This document shows positions 11,005 to 22,192 of a stretch of DNA of 64,000 bases, piece by piece. The DNA is from Rhodosporidiobolus odoratus (taxonomy: Eukaryota > Basidiomycota > Microbotryomycetes > Sporidiobolales > Sporidiobolaceae): positions 806,001 through 870,000 of the forward strand of contig JAOANU010000009.1 of assembly GCA_034387635.1 (NCBI GenBank), read 5' to 3'. The notes under the pieces were generated by a model. It had not been told where the DNA came from and ran no database searches. It saw nothing but the letters and a program-made list of their open reading frames with translations. A program made the translations under genes and the position numbers. Positions within the stretch are counted from its first letter, which is position 1. The number at the start of each line of letters is the position of its first letter.

Positions 11005-12969
11005 CTAGGCCGCCCCCAGCATGACCTTCCTCCAACCATCCTCATTCATCCTCCTTATCTGTTCCCTCTCTTCAGGACTGAACCGCCGACTTTTCGGCGC
11101 TTCCCGAACCTTCTTCAGCGGCGACTGCTCCGCCTGCTGAGGTACCTCAAATAGCCCTTCTGGCACTGAGTACGAGAGGGCGAAGACCGGTTCCAGAGTG
11201 GTAGCTGTCGAGGTCGTCGATCCTTGAGGCGGTCGAATCGAGCTGATCCACCTCGCCACCGTCGGCTTGATATTCGCCCTGCGGACGCGCTCTTCCTCCT
11301 GAGCTTGAACTCGTGCGGCGGCAGCCTCGGTTTCGGCATCGGACCCGTCGGCAGTTATGGACTTATTGAGCTTGGAGCGGACACGCTTGTTGCCTCCGCC
11401 TGTTTTAGACCCGGAAGAAGAGACCCGACCGACGGGCTTCTTGAGGAGGCGGTTGATGGTCTCGGTTTTCTGCGCGGACGAAATAAGAGAGCGAAAGAGC
11501 GTGAAGGGCAAAGGGCCCATCGGAAGAGAGCGAGGTGGAGAACGAGAGCAATCAGTTGGTTTAGGTGATCGATCTCAATGGACGGCTCGATGGTCACGCA
11601 AAGGTGAAAGTTCGGAGAGCATGTCAAGAGAGGCGGGACGTACCTCGTCTTCGAGCTTCTTATCCGCCTGACTCTTCCTCTTTCTGCTCTTCTCCGCCTT
11701 CTCAAGCGCGATCTCCGACTCCGTCTTGACCGGTGGCGGAACGCGATGGACCCCTGCATAGAGCGATGATTGAGCCGGGTTCGTCGAGCATACCGGAAGG
11801 TTGTGACCTTCGTGGAAGAAGTAAGGGGAACGTACGATTCGGCAGACTCATCAGATCGAGCGCCTCATCCCCACCCAGCTCCTTTGCTCTCTGCCTCGCC
11901 GTTTTCCTTCCACCATAGACGTCACTCCCACTCCCTCCGGAGCCTGATGAAGCATCGTCGTCAAAGCCGTCCGGGCCACTGCCTGCCTCGGAACCGAGTT
12001 CGTCCTCGTCTTGGTCCATCTCATCTTCGTCGCGCATGCCGGGAGAGGAGTAGCGAGACGAGGCGGGGATTTGACCGTCGTCATCGGAGAGTTCGAGAGA
12101 GACATCTGATTCGTCGGATTCTGCACGAGATTAGGAAGAAAGAGATACAAGGCAAGATGAGCCTCTTCGCCTCGATTGTGAGACCAACGGCAGCGTCAAG
12201 AAGGCAACTTACCAGCCTTCTTCTTCCCTTTTCCCTTCTTCCCACCCGACTTCTTCGCTACTGGCGGCGGCGCTGGCGGGTTCTTCTTCCCTCCGCCTCC
12301 TCTACCTCCCACAGACGGCGCCGGCGAACTCGCCGGGCTAGCCTCCCCATCCCCTTCCGCCGTAGGGGGAGCCGCAGTCCCGCCCATCTTGAACTTGATC
12401 TTCAAGCCCGAAAGAGCACCTCCGGCAGCGGCAGGACCGGCGCGAGGTAAACTGGCGACGGAAGCAGGTGCGGCTTGGGCGAAGGCGGCGGAGGTATCGT
12501 TGCTTTTCCGTCGACCGGCTGAAGCGGCTGCACCAGATTTAGCTCTTGGGGGCGGCTTGGGGCCGGTGGCACGGCGGGCAGAAGCGCGGGAACTTTGTCG
12601 AGAGGCGGCAGTGGTTGAGGTTGCGGGAGCGTAGTCGTCGTCTTCTTCCAACTTGTCCTCCTCCTGGTCATTATCGTACTCTTCTTCGTCCTGTTCGTCC
12701 ACATCCATGGCATCTTCACTGCTCGCAAGCGAGCTGCGGCCTCCCCTTCCTCTCCCAGTTGCACGACCTGCTTGTAGCGCTTGAGGAAGAGGTGGTAGGG
12801 AGGGCAGGGCGGGTAGTCCTGCTGGTGGTGGTGGAGCGAACTGAGGTGCTGGTGCTGTGTATCGTGAGGTGGAGGGAAGGGGAGGTTGGGTGGGGACTCC
12901 GCTGTCGGATCCAGAATCGAGTTGGTCTTCTTCGCTCTCAGGCGTGGGCGAGCGGATACGAGGAGGCAT
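11005..12969 (-). CDS. IES2: INO80 chromatin-remodelling complex subunit Ies2/INO80B-like
   Basis: Four or five exons. The N-terminal 250 residues are disordered, with Pro-rich, acidic (DEEEYDNDQEED) and Ala/Lys-rich segments. The next exon has an acidic run and GRKTARQRAKELGG; then LEKAEKSRKRKSQADKKLEDE and KTETINRLLKKPVGR, the basic coiled PAPA-1-type region; then ARWISSIRPP and FALSYSVPEGLF, matching the conserved Ies2 C-terminal block; and a basic tail ending GWRKVMLGAA. Ies2 activates the INO80 ATPase in the nucleus. The order of TARQRAK, coil, and RWxSSxRP with a PEG motif is what identifies it. The ATG at 12969 opens a well-formed acidic N-terminus. Confidence 0.82.
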
Positions 12970-13362
12970 CTTGTACTAGTAGTCCAGTGCTTGACGGTGT
13001 GTTATATACGAGATGAGGGGAAACAGAGAGCCGGCTGCGGGTGATGAGACTGTTGGACTTCGCCTCCTTCGCCTCACGTAGCTGGCCAAGTATGTGTACC
13101 AGGCGACTGCTGTCAATTGACTATAACAGAGGCAATTGTGGTGGAGCGATGCGAAGAGCGGCTTTATCACTTCGTCTTTTTTTCGCTCCGAGAGGGAAGG
13201 AATCCGTTCTAGCCGCATGCTTGCTCACGAGCAGTCAAGCGTACTCTATGCTCTCGCTGTAATGAGCCCCCAGCAGCAAGGCTTCCAAGGAAAGGCGCAC
13301 AGAAAACGCTGATCCTTGCAACCCGAATTCGCAAGACTGTACAAACACACTGCGCACCCCTG
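12970..13362. other. Intergenic, IES2 promoter region
   Basis: About 390 bp upstream of IES2 and downstream of family copy 3. I see no coding signal or clear regulatory motif. Confidence 0.35.
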
Positions 13363-15124
13363 TTACCAACCCCTCCCGGCCATCCACCTCTCCCTCGTAG
13401 TCCCGTACCTCCGCGCTGCCCTCTCCGAAATCTCGCCATGCGGTTTGGCCAGGGATTGCTCCGGGGGGTAAGGGTAGGAATTGGAATCGTAGGGTTGCTG
13501 CGCCGGTGGGTTCGGACGCAGCCACGCGGGCTGCTCAGCGGGCTTGCGAGGCATGAAGGAAGAGCGGTGGTGCGGAACGAAGACAGACGGGGCGTTACTT
13601 GGAACAATAGGTGTGGGTAGGAATTGTTGGCCCGAAAAGTTGGGGGCATAAGGATTCGCCAGAGGAGGAGGGCGGCCGGGATTGACCATGAACTGAGTGT
13701 TGCTAGGAGTGGTAGCTGTGTGCGGAACTGGATAGGCCGCAAGGTCAGAGATGTAGGATGGACCGAGATGCCGGGGCGGGTAGTTCGGGTAGAAAGCGGA
13801 GGCTTCGTTTTGAGGGATAGTCGGCACACTCTGCGCATAGTAGCTCGGAAATGGCACATTCCTCCAGTCAGGCACATGGGAATAGTTGAGCTGCAAGTGA
13901 TGATGAGCTTTTGGCTTTGCTGTGCCTGAGGAAGCAAAGTAAGACGGCGCAAACTGGCGCACCGGAATGACATCTGGCTGAACATGGGGAGTATCATGTG
14001 CGCCAGTGCGAGAATCCTGGGCTCCAAAGCCCGTATGCGGGAGCGTGGGGGCGTAGGCTGAGTGTTGATGGTATCTGTGCGACCCAGGGTACTGAAGAAA
14101 AATAGTTTCGAGGTTGCAAAGGTCAATGACCGTGGCCTAATGGGTAGGTAGGAGCGCACGCACCGAATCGTCGGGATTTCCTGCGGCATCTTCCATATCC
14201 GAATCAACATCTCCATGGTCGGAGTACTGCTCATGCGCCGATTCTTCGAGAGAGGCCATTCGGATTTTGTCCTGCGAGATATCGAAGTTCAAGATCAGTG
14301 TTCGTTCAGTGAACCCTAGTCGAAGACACGGGCTTCCGTACAACGTCTGCGGCGATTTGTTCCGGAGACAGCTGCGAATGGACCATGATTAGCAACCAGA
14401 TAGTGCTTCACCTCGAGAGAGACAACGCACACATGATTCCTTCTTCTTGAAGTGGGCTAGCTGAGGCTTGACCACTGTGTCCCATGCAGATACACGCGCA
14501 TCGACGCTCATCCTGCTCCAGTAGGGAACTAATGCCCGGCGTAAGGCCACCAGCCACGGATCTTTTCCCGCCAGGCTGCGGGAAACTGTGCGCCATTTGC
14601 GAGTGCTGGGCCCTCTCGGTTGTACTTGCACGCTTGCGGGCTGAAACGTGATGTCAGCGAAGTAGACATTTTAGTCGAAAACTCACACACCTCTTGTGTT
14701 GGCCCCGACGTTCTCAGACCTGCCGCACCTGCGCAGAAGTTGGCCTGAAAAAGAAGACGTCAATGTAGCTATTCATGCGGGCAAAACAAGGAGGGGCCCT
14801 CGGCGACCGACAATCTTTGCATCAATGCTCTCGAGCGAGTCCTGTGTAGCCAATGAGGTGAGTTGGTTTCAGCAAGCATGGGATCTCGGGCACACCATCT
14901 GCTGTCTCGCCTCCGCTTTCCTCCTCTCTTGCTTAGCTATCTGAACCATATATTTCCTGAGGGGCACGGGCGCCCTCGACCACCTCTGCACGAAGTGTTT
15001 CTGTATGTTTCTGTATGTTTCTGATATGTGCTTGAACTTCTTCTGGTGTATCCTTGCGTCCGCCCCACCAGAGTGCACCCCGTAAGGTGCTGTCAGTGGG
15101 GCCTTCGCGACGTACTTTAGGCAT
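13363..15124 (-). CDS. Lineage-specific RYGTTR/AGRGW family, copy 3 (closest to copy 1)
   Basis: The final exon (14091-13363) is exactly 243 codons including the stop. It is Pro/Ser/Tyr/Asn-rich (AYAPTLPHTGFGAQDSRTGA; FPSYYAQSVPTIPQNEASAF) and ends ISERAARRYGTTRERW then MAGRGW. The preceding exon has the acidic motif VDSDMEDAAGNPDD. Further upstream is the family helical block WRTVSRSLAGKDPWLVALRR, then YWSRMSVDARVSAWD and KPQLAHFKKKE. The copy is 75-85% similar by eye to copy 1 over about 1 kb but has only one acidic exon unit and no intron before the signature. The 5' end is unresolved: two overlapping frames are both open between about 14870 and 15410 (one with HLYKECLKYVAKAP and YRNIQKHFVQRW, one with TPEEVQAHIRNIQKHTETL), so the start at 15124 is provisional. 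Function unknown. Confidence 0.5.
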
Positions 15125-15410
15125 TCCTTGTAGAGGTGGCGTGAGAGTCGAAGCGTGAAGGAGCGAGTTGCTATGGCAGCAGGAAGGCGTAAGAAAGAGC
15201 AAAGAAGGATAGACGATCCTAGCTTGCGTGATGAGGTTTACCGGAGCTAAGGTGAGTTGAGACTTGGCGAAGAAGCGGTGCTGGTCCTCTCCCTCTCCGC
15301 CCGATTTCGGGTGTTCCTCCTCTTCACCGCTGCAGTTTCGCGTCCCTGCCTAGCTGCGCTACCGCCGAGTCGAGTCTCTCCCCTCTCCTTGAGTCCCGCT
15401 CGAGAACATC

Positions 15411-16064
15411 TCGCGACTCAAAGGTACGCTGCGATTCCCGAGGTCACTAAGCCAAGCAGTGCACTGACTTGTATTCCACAGCCGTTCTCTATCCCACCGT
15501 CCACCCCTTTCGTCCGCCTTGTTTTTGTTTGGCCTCTTGGTTTTACTCTTCTGTATGTTACCCCTCCTCTCCCCCGTCGCCTTTCTCGGCTCCTCTCTCG
15601 CTATTTCTCCTTCTTCTCCCCTCTATCGCCTCTCTTTCCATCCGCCATTTCTCCCTTCCTTTGGCGCGCTTTGGAATCGATCGAGATGTCCCGCTACTCG
15701 CCGACTAGAGAAGGTGAAAGAAGAGCGAGGCTAAGCAGCTTGGCGCGGCATTTGCCCGGCATGGCGGCCCGTGACATGGATCTGCCACGGATGCGTGAGC
15801 CACGAATAGCGCTACACGCGTGGTCCAGACTGACGAGGTAGAGGACGAGCGGTGCCGATACGGAGGCCGGAAAAAGGAGGCGAAGCGCCCTCGCCATGTC
15901 AGCCCTACCCAACTCAAGTTGATCAGCAGAAACAGTCTAGCCTAGCTATGTGAGTGAGTAGTCACTGTGTGGAGAGCCGAATCTCCTTTGCGCAGGTTGA
16001 AGCAGCCTCGCGTTCTCCCTTTTGCCAACCACGATCAGCGCTGGTAGATCTTCAGCTCTGCGCG
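15411..16064. other. Region without a confident gene
   Basis: Between the 5' end of family copy 3 and the 3' end of the site-2 protease. A plus-strand open frame runs from about 15480 to 15841 through a strongly pyrimidine-rich block and ends in a basic stretch (SSLARHLPGMAARDMDLPRM). Good donor-like sites (GTACGC near 15424, GTATGT near 15553) suggest a small spliced gene is possible, but I could not build a convincing one. Confidence 0.3.
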
Positions 16065-18230
16065 TCACATGATCCAGGACATCAGCTCTACGACCACCGT
16101 AGCCCCCAACGCAATCCCCCCTACGAGCATCGTCCACCTCCTGATCCTTTTCTCCCACTTCTCCCTTTCCTGCGCCGCTCTTCTCAACGGCCCCACCTTC
16201 CCGAGCCTCGTTACCACTGTAGCAAGTATATCGAATTCCATATCAGAAGATGGGATAGATGTCCGGGTGAGAGGGAGAAAGGATGGGACGAGAGAGATGA
16301 GGAAGGAAGAGAGGATGTGGGAGCCGTCTAGGTGGGGTAGGGGGAGGAGGTTGAAGAACGCCAGGGATAGAGAGAGGGAGACGATCAGCCTGTCGGAGAG
16401 AGGGGAAGGATTAGCCGCGTCGATGAGTAGAAGTATGAAGGGAACGAGGGAAAGCGACGGACTGGTAAATCCGCTCGAAGGTCAGGGCAAGTCCTAACGG
16501 TAGGATACGCCACCGTGGGACAATCGAGGTGACATGCACTGCATTCGATCACGACCGAGGATGTCAGCGGGGACTCGATATCGAAACCAGGAAAAGCACC
16601 GCACCATGCTGCAACACCCCTTCTCTCCGACCCTGCCAAAGCACTGTCGCCCTCTCCCCTACTACCATTCTCGCAGCGCCCGCTTTCCGTACCCCTAGTC
16701 TCAGCACCTGCTCCCGCGGGTTGGACCTCGCGCAGACCGTACCGCTATGCGAGGCGCAGGACGATGCGTCGATACAGCGTGGCGGGAGTGGGGAGGAAGG
16801 TGAGAGAAGCGTGAGGGGGTCAAGGCAACTTTGCTGCATTGGTGTGGTCGAGTTGCTGGTAGACTCGAAGCAGAGCTCGGGTTTGACCGCGTCACTGCCA
16901 CTGGCAGTATCGTTGGCAGTTAAGGTAGAGCAGCATGCCGCTGTCTCGGTGAACAAGTTCGCTGAGAGACACCAACCCATGTCGGAGTATGGGTTCTTGG
17001 CTCGAGGAGAGTCGGGGCGGAGGTAGTCTTTCCATAAATCCAGGGTCGATCCGCTGAAGGAGGTTGAAGCGTCGAGTTCGAGATCGTCCAGGTGAGTGAT
17101 GAGGGTGCCACGAGGGAGGTGTTGGTACAATGGTGAAGTCTGCTCGTGGTGCAATGTCAAGCTAAGAGAGCCAAGAATGGTGTACCGCAGTGCGACAAGC
17201 TCGGAGTAAAGGTCGCGAGCCTTACCTTATCCACCTCATCAACGACCACCCCTTCCTCCACCCTCTCCACCGCCCCGACCGCCTCAGCCAGCGCTCCTCC
17301 CACGCCCAAACCCGACTCAGCCATCGCCCAAGCCCCACCGACCAACAGAAGATTATGCCACACCCCCGCCGTGGCGAGTCGTAGATCTGTAAGTGGGGAG
17401 GTTCCAGCTTCGAAGGACAAAGAGGAGGAGGCGGAAGGGAGAGCGACGTAGAAGGTTGGGAGGAGGAGGGGAAAGTAGAGGTGAAAGCCGACGGAAAGGA
17501 GCGGGAGGGAGTCGCTAGACAGTCAGGTTTCGGGGTTAGTCCGCCGAGCTGGTATGACGTGGTGGAGGAGGAGTGCAGGGAAGGGCTCACGAAGCGGCTG
17601 CTAGCGCATGTCCCAGCTCGTGGAAGCCTTGACTGAGCACAAGAGCGAAGACGACCAATGGCAGGGAAGAAAACGACGGAATCTGTGCAGCAAAGCAGGC
17701 CGTCCGGCGGCAGAAAAGCTTGAGCGTAAGCGCCGAAGAAGTTGGGCACTTGACGGTGCACAAGCTGGGAGGAGAAGCGAATGCAAACGCACAAGCGGCC
17801 TCAAGAGTAAATCCTGTGCAGGAGATACCTCGCTTGAGGGCGGCGGAACCACGTCCACCGGGGCTCGCTTGACTAGACCAGCTGACAGCGCAGGTGCAGC
17901 TTCCGTGCTGGTGATGATGGACCAGAGCGCCCCAACAGCTCTATAGACTGCAAGCAACAGCACTCCTTGGGCGACGACCCCCCCGATCAGCGCGACTAGT
18001 GCGCCGACGTCCCAGAGCGTACTGAGTCTCCTCTTGTCCCGTCGCGTGTGCCATCGCACCCTCGGTAACCAGTCGATGAGGCGAGATGGGAGTGAGTTGA
18101 GCGAGGTGGTGTCGAACTGCAGCGAGAAGCGAGTCACGTTCAGACTGGTACTGCGAGTCGACAAACGTTCGAGTCGAGGTTTGGCTAGCTGTACGAGTGC
18201 CCAGAAGAGGAACAATAGCACAAGAAACAT
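16065..18230 (-). CDS. MBTPS2: Site-2 protease (M50 intramembrane zinc metalloprotease)
   Basis: S2P cuts membrane-bound transcription factors such as SREBP (Sre1 in fungi) within the membrane, releasing the active domain under low sterol or oxygen. The exons read in order: an N-terminal membrane helix (FLVLLFLFWALVQL), a second helix, then LIPSFSSLPLVVFALV and GFHELGHALAAA with the HExxH zinc site; FPLLPTFYVAL; DLRLATAGVWHNLLL, the family's second hallmark; a luminal PDZ-like insert starting GTLITHLDDLEL with several cysteines; and LAFFNLLPLPHLDGSHIL, carrying the Asp zinc ligand. The C-terminus is a basic segment and a last helix ending MSWIM. The ATG at 18230 matches the family's N-terminal helix; an upstream in-frame ATG near 18364 is possible. 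All catalytic residues are present. Confidence 0.9.
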
Positions 18231-18572
18231 GCGACGAGCAACAGGAGGGGAAAGTCGGAGCACAGGCAGACAAGTGACGAGACAAGCAGACACTAATGTG
18301 AAGCCGATCTCGTTGTCGTGACACAAACAAGCATTCGTGCCGAGGACTGCCTTCCGTTGCGCCATCAGGAAAAAACACGAAGGACCGCTTGTAGAGAGAG
18401 AGAGAAAAGTAGAACACGCTACAGGCCTGAAATGCAGGCTTTTGCTTGTCACGAAGAGAGAGGGCGAGTGGTAGGCCAAGGGGAAAATGGCAAGAGAAAT
18501 GCAGATATGCGAGGTGACCGGTCAAGGCGGGACAGACGAAGGGGGTTTTCAGTTCTGCAGGATGAAAGAGGG
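18231..18572. other. Intergenic, site-2 protease promoter
   Basis: A 340-bp gap between the 3' end of EGD1 and the start of the site-2 protease, both on the minus strand. It may hold 5' leader sequence of the protease. No distinct element identified. Confidence 0.35.
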
Positions 18573-19694
18573 TCAGCAAGGGCTGGCCACAGATATACAT
18601 GAGTTGTCACGCACGACATCCTCAAGGTTGCCCTTTGACTGACGAAGGAAACATACAACCGCTCGTCAGTTCTTGAAAACACGCGCCAAGGGAGAAGCAA
18701 GTCTAAGCGTACCTCAGCCGCGTCCGGAGCCGCATCGACCAATGCGGGAACGTCCTCCTCGTCGGCACCTTCAATCGCTGCGCCCTCCTCGCCGGCACCT
18801 GCCGCGCCAACCTGCTGAGACTGGTACTGCTCTGCGATTTTGCGGAGCGAGGCCATCGCGTCCGGGCCGAGTTGGTTGAGGATTGAGGGCATCAGGTCGG
18901 TGAGCTCGCGCTGCGATATAGGTGAGGTCAGCGGATGCGACGGGAGAGTCAAGGTACAGCGTCGGCGACAGAGAGAGAGAGGGACCAGCGAGAAGCGAGT
19001 TGCTAGGACAGTTGGACTGTTATGATGAACGGTGGACTACCAACTTACGTTCTGGCCCTGACCGTAGATAGCGTAGGTGTTGGCACCGGCAGCGGCGTGG
19101 ACTGAAGTGAGGCGAGAACCGTGAGCCAGAGAGAACCAACAAAGTGGAGGAGCGGAACGTACCACGGGGGTGGTTGAAGTGAAGAACGGTGCCATCCTGC
19201 TTGAAGACGTTGACTTCCTCAACACCTGACCGTATACAACCGGTACGGCGCAGAAACAAGGCGAAAGGGTGGGAATAGCAAGAGGAGGAAAAGGGTCACC
19301 GTCAGCTCTGAGGGGCGCAGAGGGCAGGACAGGCAGAGAAAGCTTGGCTGACCGTTGAGAGGCTGAACGTTGAGCTTCTTGAGGGCGGTTTGAAGCTTCT
19401 TGTCGTCTCCGGCGCCGGCGGCCTTGGGAGCGACTTTTCGGCGAATGGGAGCCTTTGCGCCAGCTGCAAGACACGTATGAGCTTGTCAGGACACGACTGT
19501 TGCTGTTTGGCGCATCTTGGGCCTCATCAACTGGTTGTCGAGGGAAGTCTGAGGGCAGTTGAGGAGGGTGGGAAGCCTCCATCTCCCACTTGCCGCAACC
19601 TCGAAGGAGAGCCGAGCGAGTTGTGCGTACCAGACTTTGAGGCAGCGGCCCTGGCCTGGAGTGCAGCGAGCTTGGAAGGGTCAAAGTCGGACAT
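18573..19694 (-). CDS. EGD1: Nascent polypeptide-associated complex subunit beta
   Basis: NAC beta forms the ribosome-bound heterodimer that shields nascent chains. The five or six short exons read [18 protein letters not shown], then [18 protein letters not shown] and [49 protein letters not shown], and [19 protein letters not shown], which is the NAC domain in order. The acidic tail holds [17 protein letters not shown] and a short last exon. The basic RRK ribosome-binding motif is present. The extreme C-terminus is uncertain because more than one acceptor is available; I used the frame ending at 18573. The divergent neighbour MRF1 starts about 314 bp away. Confidence 0.94.
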
Positions 19695-20008
19695 GGTGTA
19701 GTGTGGAAACCCAAAATGCGAACTCGACGAGCAACTGCTGGCACTGTCATCACTCTCCCAAGTTCAGCTATGCACGCCAGGCTTAGCCAGCACGTGTAAC
19801 AATCCGTACTGGCTCCCTCTCCATGCAACAAGATGCCGAGCTAAAGCTGGTGTTGGCGTTTCTTCCGCTCTTTGACCTTTCTCGCCGGCTCCCACTCGTC
19901 GGCTAGCAGACATTGCCAAGTGGCCAAGTTGATCAGTACAAGCTTGCGCCCTGGCATCTTTCCACATCTCTCGATCAGCACAAACGAGCCCTCGCCAGCG
20001 CCCCCACT
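19695..20008. promoter_or_regulatory. Bidirectional spacer EGD1 / MRF1
   Basis: A 314-bp divergent intergenic spacer that must contain both promoters. I see no TATA box or named factor site that I would defend. Confidence 0.4.
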
Positions 20009-21829
20009 ATGCACCGCTCTGCCCGGCATTTCATCCCTTTTTTACCAACAACAGCACGAACATGCGCATACCCGCTACCCTCACCAGCGCGAGCTCTCAT
20101 ACCAGCGCTACCGACCTCGCGAACGCCGTTCCAGTTATCTTGCCGTCCTTACTCGATCCCATCCGAACCACCGGATGAAGCAAGTCAATTGAAGCGGGCT
20201 GCGACAACCTTGCTGCGTCGAGCTCGAGGAGAACACGAAGAAGGTAGTGTCGAGGCGTCAAAGAAGGAGCGCGAACTGGAACCGCTCAAGCGCGCGCTGC
20301 AGGAGGTCAACGAGGCAGAAGAGGTACGGCATGTTTTGCCTTTCCATTGCTGCCGTCCTGTCCAGTTTCGGAGCGACAACTTTGGCGGCCAAGACATTAA
20401 ATCTGCAGTGTCCTGGGATATCAATCTCGATGCCTCTGCAGGCCGGTTCTGCATCCCAACTGACATTTTTCTTGTCCAACTTGATTTTACCTTTCTAGCT
20501 CATCTCAACACTACGCGAACTCGCCACCTCGGAATCAGATCCTGATCTCCGCACTCTGGCTCTCGAAGACGTCCCTCCGGCCGAAGCGGCCCTCGTCGCC
20601 TCCCTCTCATCCCTCCGCTCGACCCTCCTTCCTTCCTCTCCCGAATCGTCTCTTTCCGCGCTCGTCGAGCTCAAACCCGGTATCGGAGGTTCAGAAGCAG
20701 CTTTATTCGCTGCAGATCTGGTCAGGATGTACCAGAAGTTGGCGGCGAGGAAGGGTTGGAAAGCTGCTGTTGTTGAGGCAGTCGGGGCGGAAGGCTTGGG
20801 GACGGGTCAAGCTTACAAGGAAGCCTTGATGGAAGTTAGCGGGGAAGGAGCGTTTGGATATCTACGACGAGAGGCGGGTGTGCATAGGGTACAGCGGGTG
20901 CCAGAAACGGAGAGTAAGGGACGGGTGCATTCGAGTAATGTCGCTGTGTTGGTGAGACTCGATCGATTTCGCGTTTGGGCGGAAGGGGACCGCCAGAGCT
21001 GAGCTATTCCGTGACAGGTCCTGCCCGCCGAGTCGGCCAATACCGAGATCGACACAAGCGACCTTTACGACATGAAGGACGTCAAGCTAGAGACGATGAG
21101 GTCGCGAGGAGCTGGAGGCCAAGTGGGCTACTCCTTCGTCTGTGCGAGCATACAGACCCAGTACTGACCTTCGTGTCTCGCTACCCAGCACGTCAATCGA
21201 ACCGAATCCGCGATTCGCCTGACGCACCTTCCGACCGGCGTTACCGTTTCTATGCAAGACTCTCGATCACAGCATGAGGTACGCCTGGTCTTTCCCTATA
21301 CTACTTCTGTTTCTACTTTTACCTTCCGCGCGCTGATCTTCGACTTCCTCCTACCTCTCGCTCTCTTGCATTCCGAAATTCCATCCCTATAAACTTTGCG
21401 CCCACGCTCCTACCTAACCACAGAACCGCTCCAAGGCCTTCCGAGTTCTCACAGCCCGCCTACTCGACCGCAAGTTACAAGAACAAGAAGCCGCCCGACG
21501 GAATGTGCGAAGAGGTCAAGTTAGCGGTACCGACCGAAGCGATAAAATCCGGACTTACAGTTTCTCCCAGGTGCGTCTTACTTGTCTCTTTCCCTCTTTC
21601 CCTAAGTGGAGTACGATATGCTTGTTGAGGCTAGAGTTTGTCGTGATATTGACCCTCTATGGTTCTTCCATGTATTTTACAGGGACGCGTTACCGACCAT
21701 CGGATCTCTATGACCTTGACGGCGGTCGAGGACGCCCTCGAAGGCGGCGAGACGCTCGACTTTATCAATCGAGGGTTAGAGCTCAGCGAGGAACAGGAAA
21801 AGCTGCAAGAGTTGCTGGATGACGAGTAG
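20009..21829 (+). CDS. MRF1: Mitochondrial peptide chain release factor 1
   Basis: Class I release factor for mitochondrial translation. The N-terminus is Arg/Ser/Pro-rich without acidic residues, as expected of a presequence. Later exons give [40 protein letters not shown], the catalytic loop RSRGAGGQ split from [18 protein letters not shown] by an intron right after the GGQ glutamine, [15 protein letters not shown], and [13 protein letters not shown] followed by GRVTDHRI. The C-terminus ends [10 protein letters not shown]. All RF1 landmarks are present and in order, with introns of about 55-130 nt. The ATG at 20009 starts the presequence. MRF1 ends about 360 bp from the convergent NOC2. Confidence 0.95.
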
Positions 21830-22192
21830 GCTTAATCAGCAGCCGTCTTGTATTCGGGTGTCGAGTAGAGCAGCAGTATAGATACCAAGCTGGACTTGGT
21901 CCGTTTCGCTCTTCGCGAGCCTAGATGTATCGTAGGATGCCTTTGCCTGACTTCCCACACCGAGCAGCCGCTTTATAGGAAAAACGTCGCAAGATGAGGA
22001 AAGCATGCTGCGGCTAGGGTCCTCCGATTCCCCACTTCTTAGTCGTTAGCTGGTGCAGATGGCGCTCTACCTTCTCGGAGCACCACGAGACCTGAGACCA
22101 TGTGGATAGCCATAGCGAGTGAGAGGAAGTATCGATAAGCAATCCTGAGTGCGAGGCAAAAAGAACCGTTACAACAACCATTACGAAAGACT
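21830..22192. other. Intergenic, convergent MRF1 / NOC2
   Basis: About 360 bp containing the two 3' UTRs. Open frames here are continuations of NOC2 introns or shadows. Nothing else seen. Confidence 0.4.

Noticed and set aside
13209..14234. A 341-codon minus-strand frame over family copy 3 and its counterpart at 590-1144
   Set aside because: It is the alternative frame of the Pro/Tyr-rich exon; the frame ending in the conserved AGRGW signature matches four other genes, this one does not.
15231..15841. A small spliced plus-strand gene beginning MRFTGAK
   Set aside because: The donor is good but no acceptor keeps frame to the downstream open stretch, and it overlaps a possible 5' exon of family copy 3.
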